This document shows, in pieces, positions 1-8,652 of a DNA stretch of 64,000 nt. This DNA is from an uncultured Lachnospiraceae bacterium (lineage in GTDB: Bacteria; Bacillota; Clostridia; Lachnospirales; Lachnospiraceae), in contig CAQGLR010000013.1 in NCBI GenBank assembly GCA_948794795.1, forward strand, positions 1-64,000, given 5' to 3'. The notes under the pieces were generated by a model. That model was not told the origin of the DNA. It was given only the letters and a program-made list of their open reading frames with translations, and did no database searches. Each line of letters begins with the position of its first letter. Position 1 is the first letter of the stretch. The position numbers and the translations under genes are program-made.

Positions 1-53
1 AGAGCATCTGCCTTACAAGCAGAGGGTCACAGGTTCGAGCCCTGTAGGTCCCA
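1..53 (+). tRNA. tRNA-Val (TAC), 5' end outside the window
   Basis: The window opens inside the D arm. The anticodon arm pairs TCTGC with GCAGA around loop CTTACAA, giving anticodon TAC (14-16). The T arm (ACAGG, loop TTCGAGC, CCTGT) and the acceptor 3' strand AGGTCCC with discriminator A53 are present. No CCA is encoded. First of six clustered tRNA genes. Confidence 0.93.
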
Positions 54-87
54 TTTAGTTTTAAATATGTATGATGATAATTAACGT

Positions 88-160
88 GCCGATGTGGCTC
101 AATTGGCAGAGCAGCTGATTTGTAATCAGCAGGTTATCGGTTCGAGTCCGATCATCGGCT
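88..160 (+). tRNA. tRNA-Thr (TGT)
   Basis: A complete 73-nt cloverleaf. Acceptor GCCGATG pairs with CATCGGC, anticodon stem GCTGA/TCAGC holds loop TTTGTAA (anticodon TGT), and the T stem is ATCGG/CCGAT. The discriminator base is T160 and CCA is not encoded. Confidence 0.95.
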
Positions 161-163
161 TAT

Positions 164-244
164 GGATGGATTCCCGAGTGGTCAAAGGGGGCAGACTGTA
201 AATCTGTTGCTTAGGCTTCGAAGGTTCAAATCCTTCTCCATCCA
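164..244 (+). tRNA. tRNA-Tyr (GTA)
   Basis: A class II tRNA with a long variable arm, as expected for bacterial tRNA-Tyr. Acceptor GGATGGA pairs with TCCATCC, anticodon loop CTGTAAA gives GTA, and the T stem is GAAGG/CCTTC. It begins three bases after the tRNA-Thr, so the two must be cut from one precursor. Confidence 0.95.
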
Positions 245-320
245 TTTAACTTAAGATAAAAGAATAAAGTATATTCTAAATATAGTTAAAACTGCATATA
301 GTTTTATAGTTATTATCTGA

Positions 321-394
321 CGCGGGGTGGAGCAGCTAGGAAGCTCGTCGGGCTCATAACCCGAAGGTCATAGGTTCAAATCCTGTCCCCGCTA
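321..394 (+). tRNA. Initiator tRNA-fMet (CAT)
   Basis: Anticodon CAT. Two initiator hallmarks are visible: an unpaired first acceptor position (C1 opposite T72) and three G:C pairs (GGG/CCC) next to the anticodon loop. Elongator tRNA-Met lacks these. Confidence 0.94.
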
Positions 395-421
395 CTTTTA
401 GATATTATGTTAATATCTAAT

Positions 422-494
<73 letters not shown>

Positions 495-521
495 TTGTGT
501 TTGCCAGAAGGTGAACATGAT

Positions 522-594
522 GGGATACTAGCTCAGTTGGTAGAGCACTTGACTTTTAATCAAGTTGTCGGGGGTTCGACTCCCCCGTGTCTCA
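522..594 (+). tRNA. tRNA-Lys (TTT)
   Basis: Acceptor GGGATAC pairs with GTGTCTC using two G:T wobbles. Anticodon stem CTTGA/TCAAG holds loop CTTTTAA (TTT), and the T stem is GGGGG/CCCCC. Last gene of the cluster; a terminator follows five bases later. Confidence 0.94.
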
Positions 595-598
595 TTGG

Positions 599-635
599 AA
601 TCCAGTAAATGCTTATATTTACTGGATTTTTTTTT
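599..635 (+). terminator. Rho-independent terminator of the tRNA cluster
   Basis: A perfect 12-bp stem (AATCCAGTAAAT with ATTTACTGGATT) around a 6-nt loop, followed by a run of T. It ends the tRNA transcript. Confidence 0.92.
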
Positions 636-729
636 AATAAAATAAAATAATAGCAAAATATTTTAGGTAGTGGGAATTAGTTCTAACATATTAAAATTAC
701 ATATATTTAGATTAAGGAGGAAGGATTAA

Positions 730-1083
730 TTGACAAATCTTAGAATGGGAACTATTGAATCAAAGTTTGCAGAGATTATATGGAACAATGAACCAATACC
801 ATCACCTGAACTTGTAAAACTGACAGCTATTAGTTTAGACTGGAAGAAATCAACTACCTATACAGTGCTTAAAAAGTTATGTTTAAAAGGAATATTCCAG
901 AATGAAAAAGGTACAGTAACATCTGTTGTGAGTAAAGATGATTATTATAGTATGCTTATAGAAGAAATTCTGGATGAAGGATTTAATAGTTCATTATCAG
1001 AGTTTATACAAGTGTTTATAAAAAGGAAGAAGTTTTCTGATAACGAAATAGAAGAAATTATAGAAGTAATTGCAAAGAAATAA
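730..1083 (+). CDS. BlaI/MecI/CopY-family transcriptional repressor
   Basis: A 117-residue winged-helix protein of the Penicillinase_R family. The N-terminal two-thirds follow the BlaI pattern (residues about 6-70: an RMG..E..F.E..W segment, then the recognition helix around KKSTTYTVLKKL), and the rest is a helical dimerisation region. In known systems these repressors dimerise on inverted repeats and are cleaved by an M56 (BlaR1-type) protease, often at cell-wall stress. The start is TTG at 730, supported by AAGGAGG at 714-720. There is no M56 gene next to it, so it is an orphan here; two M56 proteins lie near 47 and 52 kb. Target genes are unknown. Confidence 0.85.
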   Translation: MTNLRMGTIESKFAEIIWNNEPIPSPELVKLTAISLDWKKSTTYTVLKKLCLKGIFQNEKGTVTSVVSKDDYYSMLIEEILDEGFNSSLSEFIQVFIKRKKFSDNEIEEIIEVIAKK

Positions 1084-1148
1084 ATTAATTTTCTGTGTAA
1101 TTATTTTTTATAATATAAAAATACATAATTTATAGGGAGGGAAATTAT

Positions 1149-1595
1149 GTGAAAAATAATGAGTTAGATAATATTGATAAAAAAATTATTACAATGCTTC
1201 AGGAAAATGCAAGAGTATCTTTAAAAGAAATTGCAGAAAAAGTTTTTTTATCATCCCCTGCTGTTTCAGTAAGAATAGAAAACCTGGTAGATAACGGGTA
1301 TATACAAGGATTTCATGCATATGTAGACCCTGTAAAACTTGGTTATCATATTAAAGCATTTATTAACCTTGAAGTTTCACCTGTTGATAAAAAGGAGTTT
1401 TACCCATTTATAAGAGAATGTAAAAATGTAATTGAGTGTAATTGTGTTACAGGAGATTATTCAATGCTTTTAGAAGTATTGTTTCCAAGTACTGATGAAC
1501 TTGACCAGTTTATAGGGGAATTGCAAAGATATGGGCGTACAAAGACTCTTATAGTATTTTCTACCTGTGTAGAACATAGGGAAATCCAATTTTAA
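1149..1595 (+). CDS. Lrp/AsnC-family transcriptional regulator
   Basis: 148 residues with standard Lrp/AsnC architecture: an N-terminal HTH (about residues 4-60, including LDNIDKKIITMLQENARVS and SSPAVSVRIENL) and a C-terminal RAM-type ligand and oligomerisation domain (about 65-145). Family members bind amino acids or related metabolites and act as octamers or larger. The start is GTG at 1149 with an AGGGAGG-type site just upstream; the overlapping ATG at 1147 is followed at once by a stop. A hairpin terminator follows the gene. Its targets cannot be told from context. Confidence 0.88.
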   Translation: MKNNELDNIDKKIITMLQENARVSLKEIAEKVFLSSPAVSVRIENLVDNGYIQGFHAYVDPVKLGYHIKAFINLEVSPVDKKEFYPFIRECKNVIECNCVTGDYSMLLEVLFPSTDELDQFIGELQRYGRTKTLIVFSTCVEHREIQF

Positions 1596-1616
1596 ACATA
1601 AGTAATACATTTGAAG

Positions 1617-1657
1617 AGGACAAACTATAAAATTTATTTTTGTAGTTTGTCCTTTTT
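1617..1657 (+). terminator. Rho-independent terminator after the Lrp-family gene
   Basis: Arms AGGACAAACTATA and TGTAGTTTGTCCT (one G:T pair) around an AT-rich loop, followed by TTTTT. It separates the Lrp gene from the GntR-ABC operon. Confidence 0.85.
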
Positions 1658-1662
1658 AGGTA

Positions 1663-1691
1663 TTGACAATTAATTGTTTATAGTGTATATA
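1663..1691 (+). promoter_or_regulatory. Sigma-A type promoter of the GntR-ABC operon
   Basis: TTGACA at 1663-1668 and TATATA at 1686-1691 are spaced by 17 bp, about 75 bp before the GntR start. AT-rich partly symmetrical sequence over the -10 region is a plausible autoregulatory site for the GntR protein, as known for YtrA-type operons; the exact operator is not resolved. Confidence 0.75.
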
Positions 1692-1766
1692 TAACATATA
1701 AACAGTTGCTGTATTTAATTTTATAGATTTGATACAGTATACTGGATTATAAAGGCAGGTGAAAAT

Positions 1767-2147
1767 ATGAGGATAATGCAAAATTCAGGAGTGCCTATAT
1801 ACCAGCAAATAGCTGGACAGTTCAAGGAAGATATCCTGGCAGGAAAGTTTAAACAAGGAGAATTTCTTCCATCAATCAGAGGATTGGCAAAGGACTTAAG
1901 GATTAGTGTTATTACAACTATGAAAGCGTATGAAGAACTCGAGAAAAACGGGCTTGTAACAGCGGTACAGGGTAAAGGTTACTATGTGAATGCGCAAGAT
2001 ACTGAAATGTTAAAGGAGCAGCATATGAGAAAGATGGAAGAATATTTATTAAATGCTATATCTGCAGCAAAGATAGCTAATGTTTCAAACAGTGAACTTA
2101 TAGATATCTTAAAGATTTTGCTGGAAACTGAAGAAAGTGAAGAATAA
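1767..2147 (+). CDS. GntR-family regulator, YtrA subfamily
   Basis: 126 residues. The N-terminal winged helix (about 8-76) has the family motifs PIYQQIAGQFKEDILAGKF and PSIRGLAKDLRIS, ending in the wing motif VQGKGYYV. The short C-terminal helical tail of about 45 residues is typical of the YtrA subfamily, which lacks a large effector domain. Such proteins repress neighbouring ABC-transporter genes and respond to cell-wall-active peptides in characterised cases. It is the first gene of an operon with an ATPase (45 bp downstream) and two permeases. Confidence 0.9.
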   Translation: MRIMQNSGVPIYQQIAGQFKEDILAGKFKQGEFLPSIRGLAKDLRISVITTMKAYEELEKNGLVTAVQGKGYYVNAQDTEMLKEQHMRKMEEYLLNAISAAKIANVSNSELIDILKILLETEESEE

Positions 2148-2192
2148 AAATATAAAGAGTTTTTACAATAAAAAGATATATGGAGGAAAATT

Positions 2193-3080
2193 ATGTATAA
2201 AAATAATGTTATAAATATTAATAATTTATCTAAGAAATTTAAGACTTTTGAACTTGATATTCCATCATTGGATATACCTAAGGGATTTGCTACTGCACTT
2301 ATTGGAGAAAATGGTGCAGGTAAAAGTACATTAATAAATATACTTGCAGGAATAAGGCTTGATTTTAAGGGTAAAGTTATTTATTTTGATGGAGAAAAAG
2401 ATGAAAGTATAATACGTGAGAATATAGGTTATACAGGACCTGGTAATTATTTTATGCCTCATTGGACGATATCACAAGTAGCAGATGCAAGTGGACTTTT
2501 GTTTAATAATTTCCACAAAGATAAGTTTTATGAGCTTTGTGACATGTTAGGTATTGATGTAAATGGAATAAATAAGAAAAACAAAGGATTTAGTAAATTA
2601 TCAGATGGTATGAAGATGAAAGTTATCCTTGCCAATGTATTTGCAAGGGATACTAAAATGCTTCTGCTTGATGAACCAGCATCACCACTTGACCCGCTTA
2701 TGAGAGATAAGCTTTGCCAGATGCTTAGAGAATATTTAGAAGAGGGAAATGGGGAAAAAAGTGTATTATTTTCAACACATAATATTTCAGATATGGAAAA
2801 TGTTACAGATTATGCAATTATAATGGAAAAAGGAAAAGTTGTTGAACAAGGATTTGTTGAAGACTTAAAAGAAAAATATATTTTAATTAAAGGTGATAAT
2901 GAAGATGCGGATAAAGCAAAAGATATATTATTTAATTTCCAGAAAAATAATTATGGTTTTGAAGGATTATGCCTCTCAGATAATATTGATAAACTTGCAG
3001 GATTAAATATTTCAAAAGAGATACCTGAGCTTTCGCAGATAAGTATTGCTGTTATGAAAAAGTACTCACAGCTTAAATAA
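2193..3080 (+). CDS. ABC transporter ATP-binding protein
   Basis: A 295-residue ATPase. Walker A is GENGAGKST (about residue 39), the signature is LSDGMKMK (S-D-G instead of the usual SGG), Walker B is MLLLDEPAS with the catalytic Glu, and the H-loop is STH. The last 70 residues after the nucleotide-binding domain are a tail typical of GntR-associated YtrB-like ATPases. It should pair with the two membrane proteins encoded next. SD GGAGG at 2181 supports the ATG. Substrate unknown; export or peptide sensing is inferred from the operon type. Confidence 0.88.
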   Translation: MYKNNVININNLSKKFKTFELDIPSLDIPKGFATALIGENGAGKSTLINILAGIRLDFKGKVIYFDGEKDESIIRENIGYTGPGNYFMPHWTISQVADASGLLFNNFHKDKFYELCDMLGIDVNGINKKNKGFSKLSDGMKMKVILANVFARDTKMLLLDEPASPLDPLMRDKLCQMLREYLEEGNGEKSVLFSTHNISDMENVTDYAIIMEKGKVVEQGFVEDLKEKYILIKGDNEDADKAKDILFNFQKNNYGFEGLCLSDNIDKLAGLNISKEIPELSQISIAVMKKYSQLK

Positions 3081-3127
3081 AAAATCCAAAATTGGATAAA
3101 ATTTATTTTTAAGGAAAGAGGTAATTT

Positions 3128-3742
3128 ATGAAAAAATATGTAGAAAGTTACCATATGTTTTTTCCAAATAGAATATTTGGTATATTGTTATATTTTGTAT
3201 ATCCTGTATTAATAGTAGGAAGCTTGTTTATAGAAAGAATCTTTTTTGATAATTATGTAATTTTAATAACTACAACTATATTTGTATTTATTATAGAATG
3301 TATGGCAGATTTATTTATATTTGCAGGATATGCCAGAAAAGAAAGCGGCAGGCATGAATATTTAAAAACATCAGTAAAGTATATACAAATATTTAAGAGA
3401 GCTTTTATGTTTGATATAGTAAGAAGATTGTTAAGTATATTAATAATAATGTCTGTTACATCAGCAATTTTAAGAATACCAATTAATATAGCTATATTTA
3501 TGACGGTTTCATTAATCCTTTTTATAATTGTATCGCTTTGCATTCTGAGGTTTTTTGATTATTTTGTATTTTATTATATAATAACTACAATTATGATGCT
3601 GGTATATGGATTTTTTATTATAATAATGTGTAAAAAAAATATTTATATAATATCAGGAGTAATGATAGCCACAAGTATATTGGCAATATTAATACATATA
3701 AAGATTTTGTTTAAGGTTATAAAGGAGGGATACCATGATTAA
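3128..3742 (+). CDS. ABC transporter membrane protein, first permease of the GntR operon
   Basis: 204 residues with about six hydrophobic segments and few soluble stretches. No known domain is recognised by eye. Its position directly after the ATPase and its 8-bp overlap with another membrane protein make it the likely transmembrane subunit. The start is ATG at 3128 behind GGAAAGAGG. Confidence 0.72.
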   Translation: MKKYVESYHMFFPNRIFGILLYFVYPVLIVGSLFIERIFFDNYVILITTTIFVFIIECMADLFIFAGYARKESGRHEYLKTSVKYIQIFKRAFMFDIVRRLLSILIIMSVTSAILRIPINIAIFMTVSLILFIIVSLCILRFFDYFVFYYIITTIMMLVYGFFIIIMCKKNIYIISGVMIATSILAILIHIKILFKVIKEGYHD

Positions 3743-4385
3743 TAGTATTAAAAATAATATAAAACTTCTTAAGTATGGATACCAGTTTAAATTAAATGTA
3801 ATTTCTTCAGTAATTTTTATATTACTTGGAACATTTTTAATTTCATATGGGGGTAATCTTTATAAAAGCCCATCTATGTATATGATATTTTTCTGTAGTT
3901 TTATATTTATTGTGCAGCTTGCATATACGCTTACAGTTTCTGGTATTGTAAAGTCTTCTCCAAAATACAGGCAGTTTTATTTGGGAATTCCGAGACTTGT
4001 AAATATTACAGGTTTTTTAATATCATTTTTATTGTTATTAATAATAAAATTTATAAAGGCAGATACTATAGCAGATTTTATGCAGTATTCAGGAAATGAA
4101 GTGGCCTCAGCAGGAATAATGTATATGATTACATTTATATATATTGCACTTGCTTATAAGTTTTTTGTTATATCTGTAGTTATATTCTGTGGAAGCTGTT
4201 TTGGTATAAATATATTATTTAATTATATTACGGAAATCTATAATTTTACATTAGTACAAGGTATAGGAATAGCGGTTTTATTTGTTATTATTGGTCTGGT
4301 TTTATTTGAGATTTTAGAAAGAGTTACATATAAAATGCAGATGTCAAAGTTTGCACAGTCAGCATTTCTTAGAAGATATATGTAA
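3735..4385 (+). CDS. ABC transporter membrane protein, second permease of the GntR operon
   Basis: 216 residues with about six predicted membrane spans and a short charged C-terminus. It overlaps the previous gene by 8 bp, with its GGAGG site inside that gene, indicating translational coupling. Together the two permeases could form a heterodimeric membrane pair for the YtrB-like ATPase. No sequence family is recognised. Confidence 0.72.
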   Translation: MINSIKNNIKLLKYGYQFKLNVISSVIFILLGTFLISYGGNLYKSPSMYMIFFCSFIFIVQLAYTLTVSGIVKSSPKYRQFYLGIPRLVNITGFLISFLLLLIIKFIKADTIADFMQYSGNEVASAGIMYMITFIYIALAYKFFVISVVIFCGSCFGINILFNYITEIYNFTLVQGIGIAVLFVIIGLVLFEILERVTYKMQMSKFAQSAFLRRYM

Positions 4386-4526
4386 TATTAAAATAAAAAA
4401 CAGCATGTTATAAATGTATATAATTTCCATAAAATCTTCTGTTACTATTTAAAAAAATAAGGACATGATATATAATACATATAATAAAATTATTTACAAA
4501 AATAGTATAATAAAGGAGAAATATTT

Positions 4527-6071
4527 ATGGCAAAGGATTTTTTAGAAGAATTTATACCAGACTTGGATGAATTTAGGGAAAAGACTATGGCTTTTCATAA
4601 TAAAGAAATTACAGTACCAGAATATAAAGGATTTTCAGGAGGTTATGGAAGCTATGCACAGCGTGGTGGTGAAAAACATATGTTAAGGCTGCGTCTTGCA
4701 GGTGGGCAGGTTACAAAAGATAAGTTAAAGTTTATAACAGAGTTATGTGAAAAATATAATGTTGATTTGATTAAGCTGACAACATGCCAGTCATTACAGC
4801 TTCATAATCTTGAAGCAGAAGATTTATGTGGAATGATAGAGAGTGTATGGCGGGCAGGAATGGTATCACGTGGAGGCGGAGGAGACTTTCCACGTAATGT
4901 AATGGCTTCACCACTTTCAGGTGTACAGGCTGGTGAGAATTTTGATGTTCTTCCTTATGCTAAAGAAATGGCAGATTATCTTATGAACTTTATTAAATCA
5001 GTAAAGTTTCCAAGAAAATTAAAAGTGTGTTTCTCTAATTCTGAAATAAATGAAACACATGCAACTTTCAGGGATATGGGTTTTGTTTCACGTACTGATG
5101 GAAAGTTTGATGTATATATTGCGGGAGGCCTGGGCAATAAACATAAACTTGGGGTAAAAGTAGCTGAAGCTGTGGAACCTTGCAAAGTTCTTTATTATGC
5201 AAAAGCGATGGTGGATACATTTGTAGAATATGGCAATTATACAAACAGGGCACAGTCAAGGACAAGATTTTTACAGGATACTCTTGGAACTGATGGGCTT
5301 AAGAAAGCATTTAATGAAAAACTTGATAAGGCTTTTGAAAATGAAATGCTTGATATTAATATAGGATCATATATTGTTAATAAAAAAGATGATGGTGTAA
5401 GAGTTTCTGGAAAGAGAATTACTGCACAAAAACAGACAGGTCTGTATGCTGTATTCTACCAGCCTGTTGGTGGTAAGATTGCACCTTCAAAGTTAAGGGA
5501 AATTTATAATGTAATAAAGGATATGGAAGATGTAGAAATACGTATTACACCTGAAGAAAGCTTATATATAATAAATTGTAATGGTTCTGAAGCTGAAAAG
5601 GTTCTGGAAGCAACACAGGATGGTGCTTCTAATCTTTTTGAAACATCAGTTGCATGCATTGGAAGCCAGATATGCCAGGTTGGAATTGGAAATTCACAGG
5701 AACTTTTAAATATGTGTATAGATGAAGTACGAAAGGAAAATTTTGCTGATGGAGTACTTCCTCAAATCCATATTTCTGGATGTCCTTCTTCGTGTGCAGC
5801 ACAGCAGATTGCAGAAATAGGTTTTAGAGGAGCAATGAAACAATCACCAGACGGACCACAAAAAGCATTTGCAATTTATATAGGAGGATGTCCTTACCAG
5901 GGGAAAGAAAATCTTTCAGACTTTGGTAAATCAATAACAGTAGAAGCAATACCAAAGTTTCTTGTAGAACTTGGAAAGACAGTTTCAGGACAGAATACTA
6001 CTTATGATAAATGGATAGTTAATAACAGGAATAAACTTGATGAACTTGTTGAAAAGTATGCTGGAATGTAG
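4527..6071 (+). CDS. Nitrite/sulfite reductase-family siroheme protein
   Basis: A 514-residue protein with the two-fold repeat of the assimilatory nitrite/sulfite reductase family: ferredoxin-like halves at about 40-110 and 305-365, each followed by a siroheme-binding half. The cluster-siroheme cysteines are present as C377-x5-C383 and C419-x3-C423 (CIGSQIC and GCPSSC). The family reduces nitrite or sulfite by six electrons from ferredoxin. The gene stands alone: no siroheme synthesis, sulfate activation or electron-transfer partner is adjacent, so substrate and electron donor are open. A -10-like TATAAT at 4471-4476 lies upstream and GGAG precedes the ATG. A GC-rich hairpin follows. Confidence 0.87.
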   Translation: MAKDFLEEFIPDLDEFREKTMAFHNKEITVPEYKGFSGGYGSYAQRGGEKHMLRLRLAGGQVTKDKLKFITELCEKYNVDLIKLTTCQSLQLHNLEAEDLCGMIESVWRAGMVSRGGGGDFPRNVMASPLSGVQAGENFDVLPYAKEMADYLMNFIKSVKFPRKLKVCFSNSEINETHATFRDMGFVSRTDGKFDVYIAGGLGNKHKLGVKVAEAVEPCKVLYYAKAMVDTFVEYGNYTNRAQSRTRFLQDTLGTDGLKKAFNEKLDKAFENEMLDINIGSYIVNKKDDGVRVSGKRITAQKQTGLYAVFYQPVGGKIAPSKLREIYNVIKDMEDVEIRITPEESLYIINCNGSEAEKVLEATQDGASNLFETSVACIGSQICQVGIGNSQELLNMCIDEVRKENFADGVLPQIHISGCPSSCAAQQIAEIGFRGAMKQSPDGPQKAFAIYIGGCPYQGKENLSDFGKSITVEAIPKFLVELGKTVSGQNTTYDKWIVNNRNKLDELVEKYAGM

Positions 6072-6158
6072 ATTATAGGTTTTATTTCTATACAGGCAAT
6101 AAGCAATTTGTGAATATTAGCTTAGGGTTCCTGGTTTGATATAATCCAGATTTAAAGA

Positions 6159-6188
6159 AGGCGTGCGTAGTTATTGTTGCGCACGCCT
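6159..6188. terminator. GC-rich hairpin between convergent genes
   Basis: Perfect 9-bp arms AGGCGTGCG and CGCACGCCT around a 12-nt loop, between the convergent reductase gene and the FtsX gene. No strong T run follows on either strand, so it may be a weak bidirectional terminator or an mRNA end protector. Confidence 0.55.
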
Positions 6189-6216
6189 GTATTAATAATG
6201 CCAGAATATTATTGTA

Positions 6217-8652
6217 TTAACCCTTGACAGCAAGTGTTGCAGGAGGTCTGGAAAGTATCCTGTATACTGGCATAATACTTATTATTATATGTACAATGTA
6301 GATTGATGCAAGTAGGATTAATACAGACCACCATGGAAATAACATATTAATTCCAAGTGAAGGTATGCTTCCTATAAATTTAATAACGCCACTTGTAACT
6401 ATAACTGCAGGAAGTGAAGTATACGAAGTAAGCAAGGTTATTTCAATTATATAAGATTTTAATATACTTCTTTTGGAAATACCAAGCAGGCTGTATACTA
6501 TAAGTTCTTCACTACGTGAAATGGCATTTGATTTAATTGTAAAATAAACAATAATAACAGATATTGTAACAATAACTATTGTAATAAGGCTGCTTGCTTT
6601 TGTATCTCCTTTATTTGCTTTCTGGTATGCTTTTATTTCTTCTTTATTTGGTATTGTAAGGTTAATTTTAAATACTCCCATGTCTGGGTCTTTAATTCAT
6701 TTTAATCCATTTATTGTTGTTTTAGTATTATCTGTATATACCATACATGTTTTATATTCATAAATCATAATATCACGTATATTTAAACATCCACGGTCAG
6801 AGAGTACATAGTCTGTACCAATTTCGTCTGGAAATGTGCCAACAATATTGTATATATGTACAGAGTCATCACCAAAAGTATATTCTTTGTTTTTACCAAG
6901 CTTTAAAGAATTATAAAGACCTTCCCTAATAAGGATTTCATTGTCAGCTAATTTTATATTACTATAATTTACAGAATCTTCAGCTTTAAGTTCACCAAGA
7001 CTTGCAATTTTATAACTTTTCTGTGGAAATTCAAGTAATACATTCTGGCTGCAGTAAAGTGAAGGTTCACGGTTATTGCTGATACCTGTAATTATTAATT
7101 TAAGTGAATATTTGTAAGTTTTTAAAATAGCTCCAATAAAATCTTCTGGTGTTTTATAATTTGATGATACTACACCTTTAGATGCCATAAGGTTTTTTAT
7201 AACTTGTAAGTCAATTACTGCTTCATTACGTTTTTTAGGCATTGTCCCATAGATTAAGCTGCTTTCTTTTAAATGTTTTGATGAAACGTATGAAATATTA
7301 TTTATTGGCTGCCTTAAGGATTTAATCTGTTTAAAACCATTACCTATAATGTATAATGTACTGTTTGGTGAAAAAAATGTATTTCCATAAATATCATTAT
7401 CAAGATATTTCCATGTAAATTCTAGTACTTGTAGCTGGTCTTCATGGTTAAATACAGAAATATTATTAAAGTTTGCTTTAACATAATGTGAATCTGTAGA
7501 AACAATTTTTTCTTTATTTATGGAAACCATATTTGTAAATTTAGCAGTAGTAATAGATAACATTACGGCAGCAGCAATTAATATTATTGTTATAAATACC
7601 TGTTTTTTTCCCATAAGGTGTATATTGGACATAGCAATACGCCATATTTCATGGAATGGGAGCTGTGCATTTCCTTTGGCTGGCAGTTTTGTTAAATCAT
7701 ATGACAGGTTTTCTATTTCTTCCATTTCAAGAGCAGGACGCTCTGTATCTAAAATTTTTACACCATTTTCTTCACCTTCAAAAATAATATCATATTCCAT
7801 CATATTCTGGATATAAAGCTTACCATCTTTCCATACCATATTCATATTAATAGCTGGAGGAGCTTCTTCTTTTTTATAGTATATATTAAATTTAGAATAG
7901 CCAGCACCAATACTATCCAGTTCAAATTCTTTAAGATATATATTTGAATCATCACTTCTTTCATATGAACTGGATGTATTTTTTTTATCATGTATTACTT
8001 TTCCATCACGTATTTCAATAATCCTGTCACCAAAAAAATTTGCAATTTTTTTTTCATGTGTGACAAGCAGTACAAGACATTCTTTAGATATTTTTTTAAG
8101 TATTGCCATTGTACGTATTGTATTTTCTTCATCAAGATTTCCTGTAGGTTCGTCTGCAAGTATTATATCAGGTGCCTTTACAAGTGCCCTTGCTATGGAT
8201 ACACGCTGTTGCTGGCCTCCTGAAAGCTTTGAAACAGGTTTATTTTTATATTTGCCTATTCCAAGCATATCAAGTATATATTTTGTACGTTCATCTTTTT
8301 CTTTTTCAGATAAATTATAGCGGTTAAGGGCAATTTTTACATTATAGTTTACACTATAGTCTTTTAATAAATAATAGTTTTGGAAAATATATCCAAAATT
8401 ATCATTACGTACTGGTTCAATTAATTTTTGCTTATAACTTTTTAATATAGTGTCATTAACCTGGAGTGTCCCATCTGCAAAATCATCAAGTCCTCCTATA
8501 GTATTAAGTAAAGTAGTTTTACCTGAACCACTTTCACCAAGTATACATATAAGACCTGTGTTACCAAATTCAAGGTTTATATTATTTAGTACATGTTGTT
8601 CATTCTTTCTGCCTTTATTATAATATTTATTAAGATTATTTACTTTAATCAT
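6217..8652 (-). pseudogene. FtsX-type ABC transporter (ATPase-permease fusion) interrupted by one in-frame TGA
   Basis: Two open frames (8652-6697, 651 codons, and 6681-6217, 154 codons) lie in the same reading frame. They are separated only by TGA at 6699-6697 and five further sense codons. The first part is an ABC ATPase (Walker A GESGSGKTT, signature LSGGQQQR, Walker B IILADEPTGNLD), a transmembrane helix near residue 350, and an extracellular MacB-like domain. The second part holds the three remaining FtsX membrane spans and the conserved C-terminal PPATLAVKG. Read through, the product would be about 811 residues, like its upstream neighbour, whose stop it overlaps by 4 bp (ATGA). It is either a recent nonsense mutation, a sequencing error, or two polypeptides with re-initiation at ATG 6681. 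The class exports or senses antimicrobial peptides. Confidence 0.75.

Noticed and set aside
730..1083. blaI of a BlaR1-BlaI pair
   Set aside because: No M56 gene is adjacent; the paired BlaI is at 49182. This one is recorded as an orphan regulator.
6697..6699. Stop-codon recoding or selenocysteine at the TGA in the FtsX gene
   Set aside because: TGA ends other genes normally here, no SECIS-like hairpin follows, and the position is not a redox site. A mutation or sequencing error is simpler.
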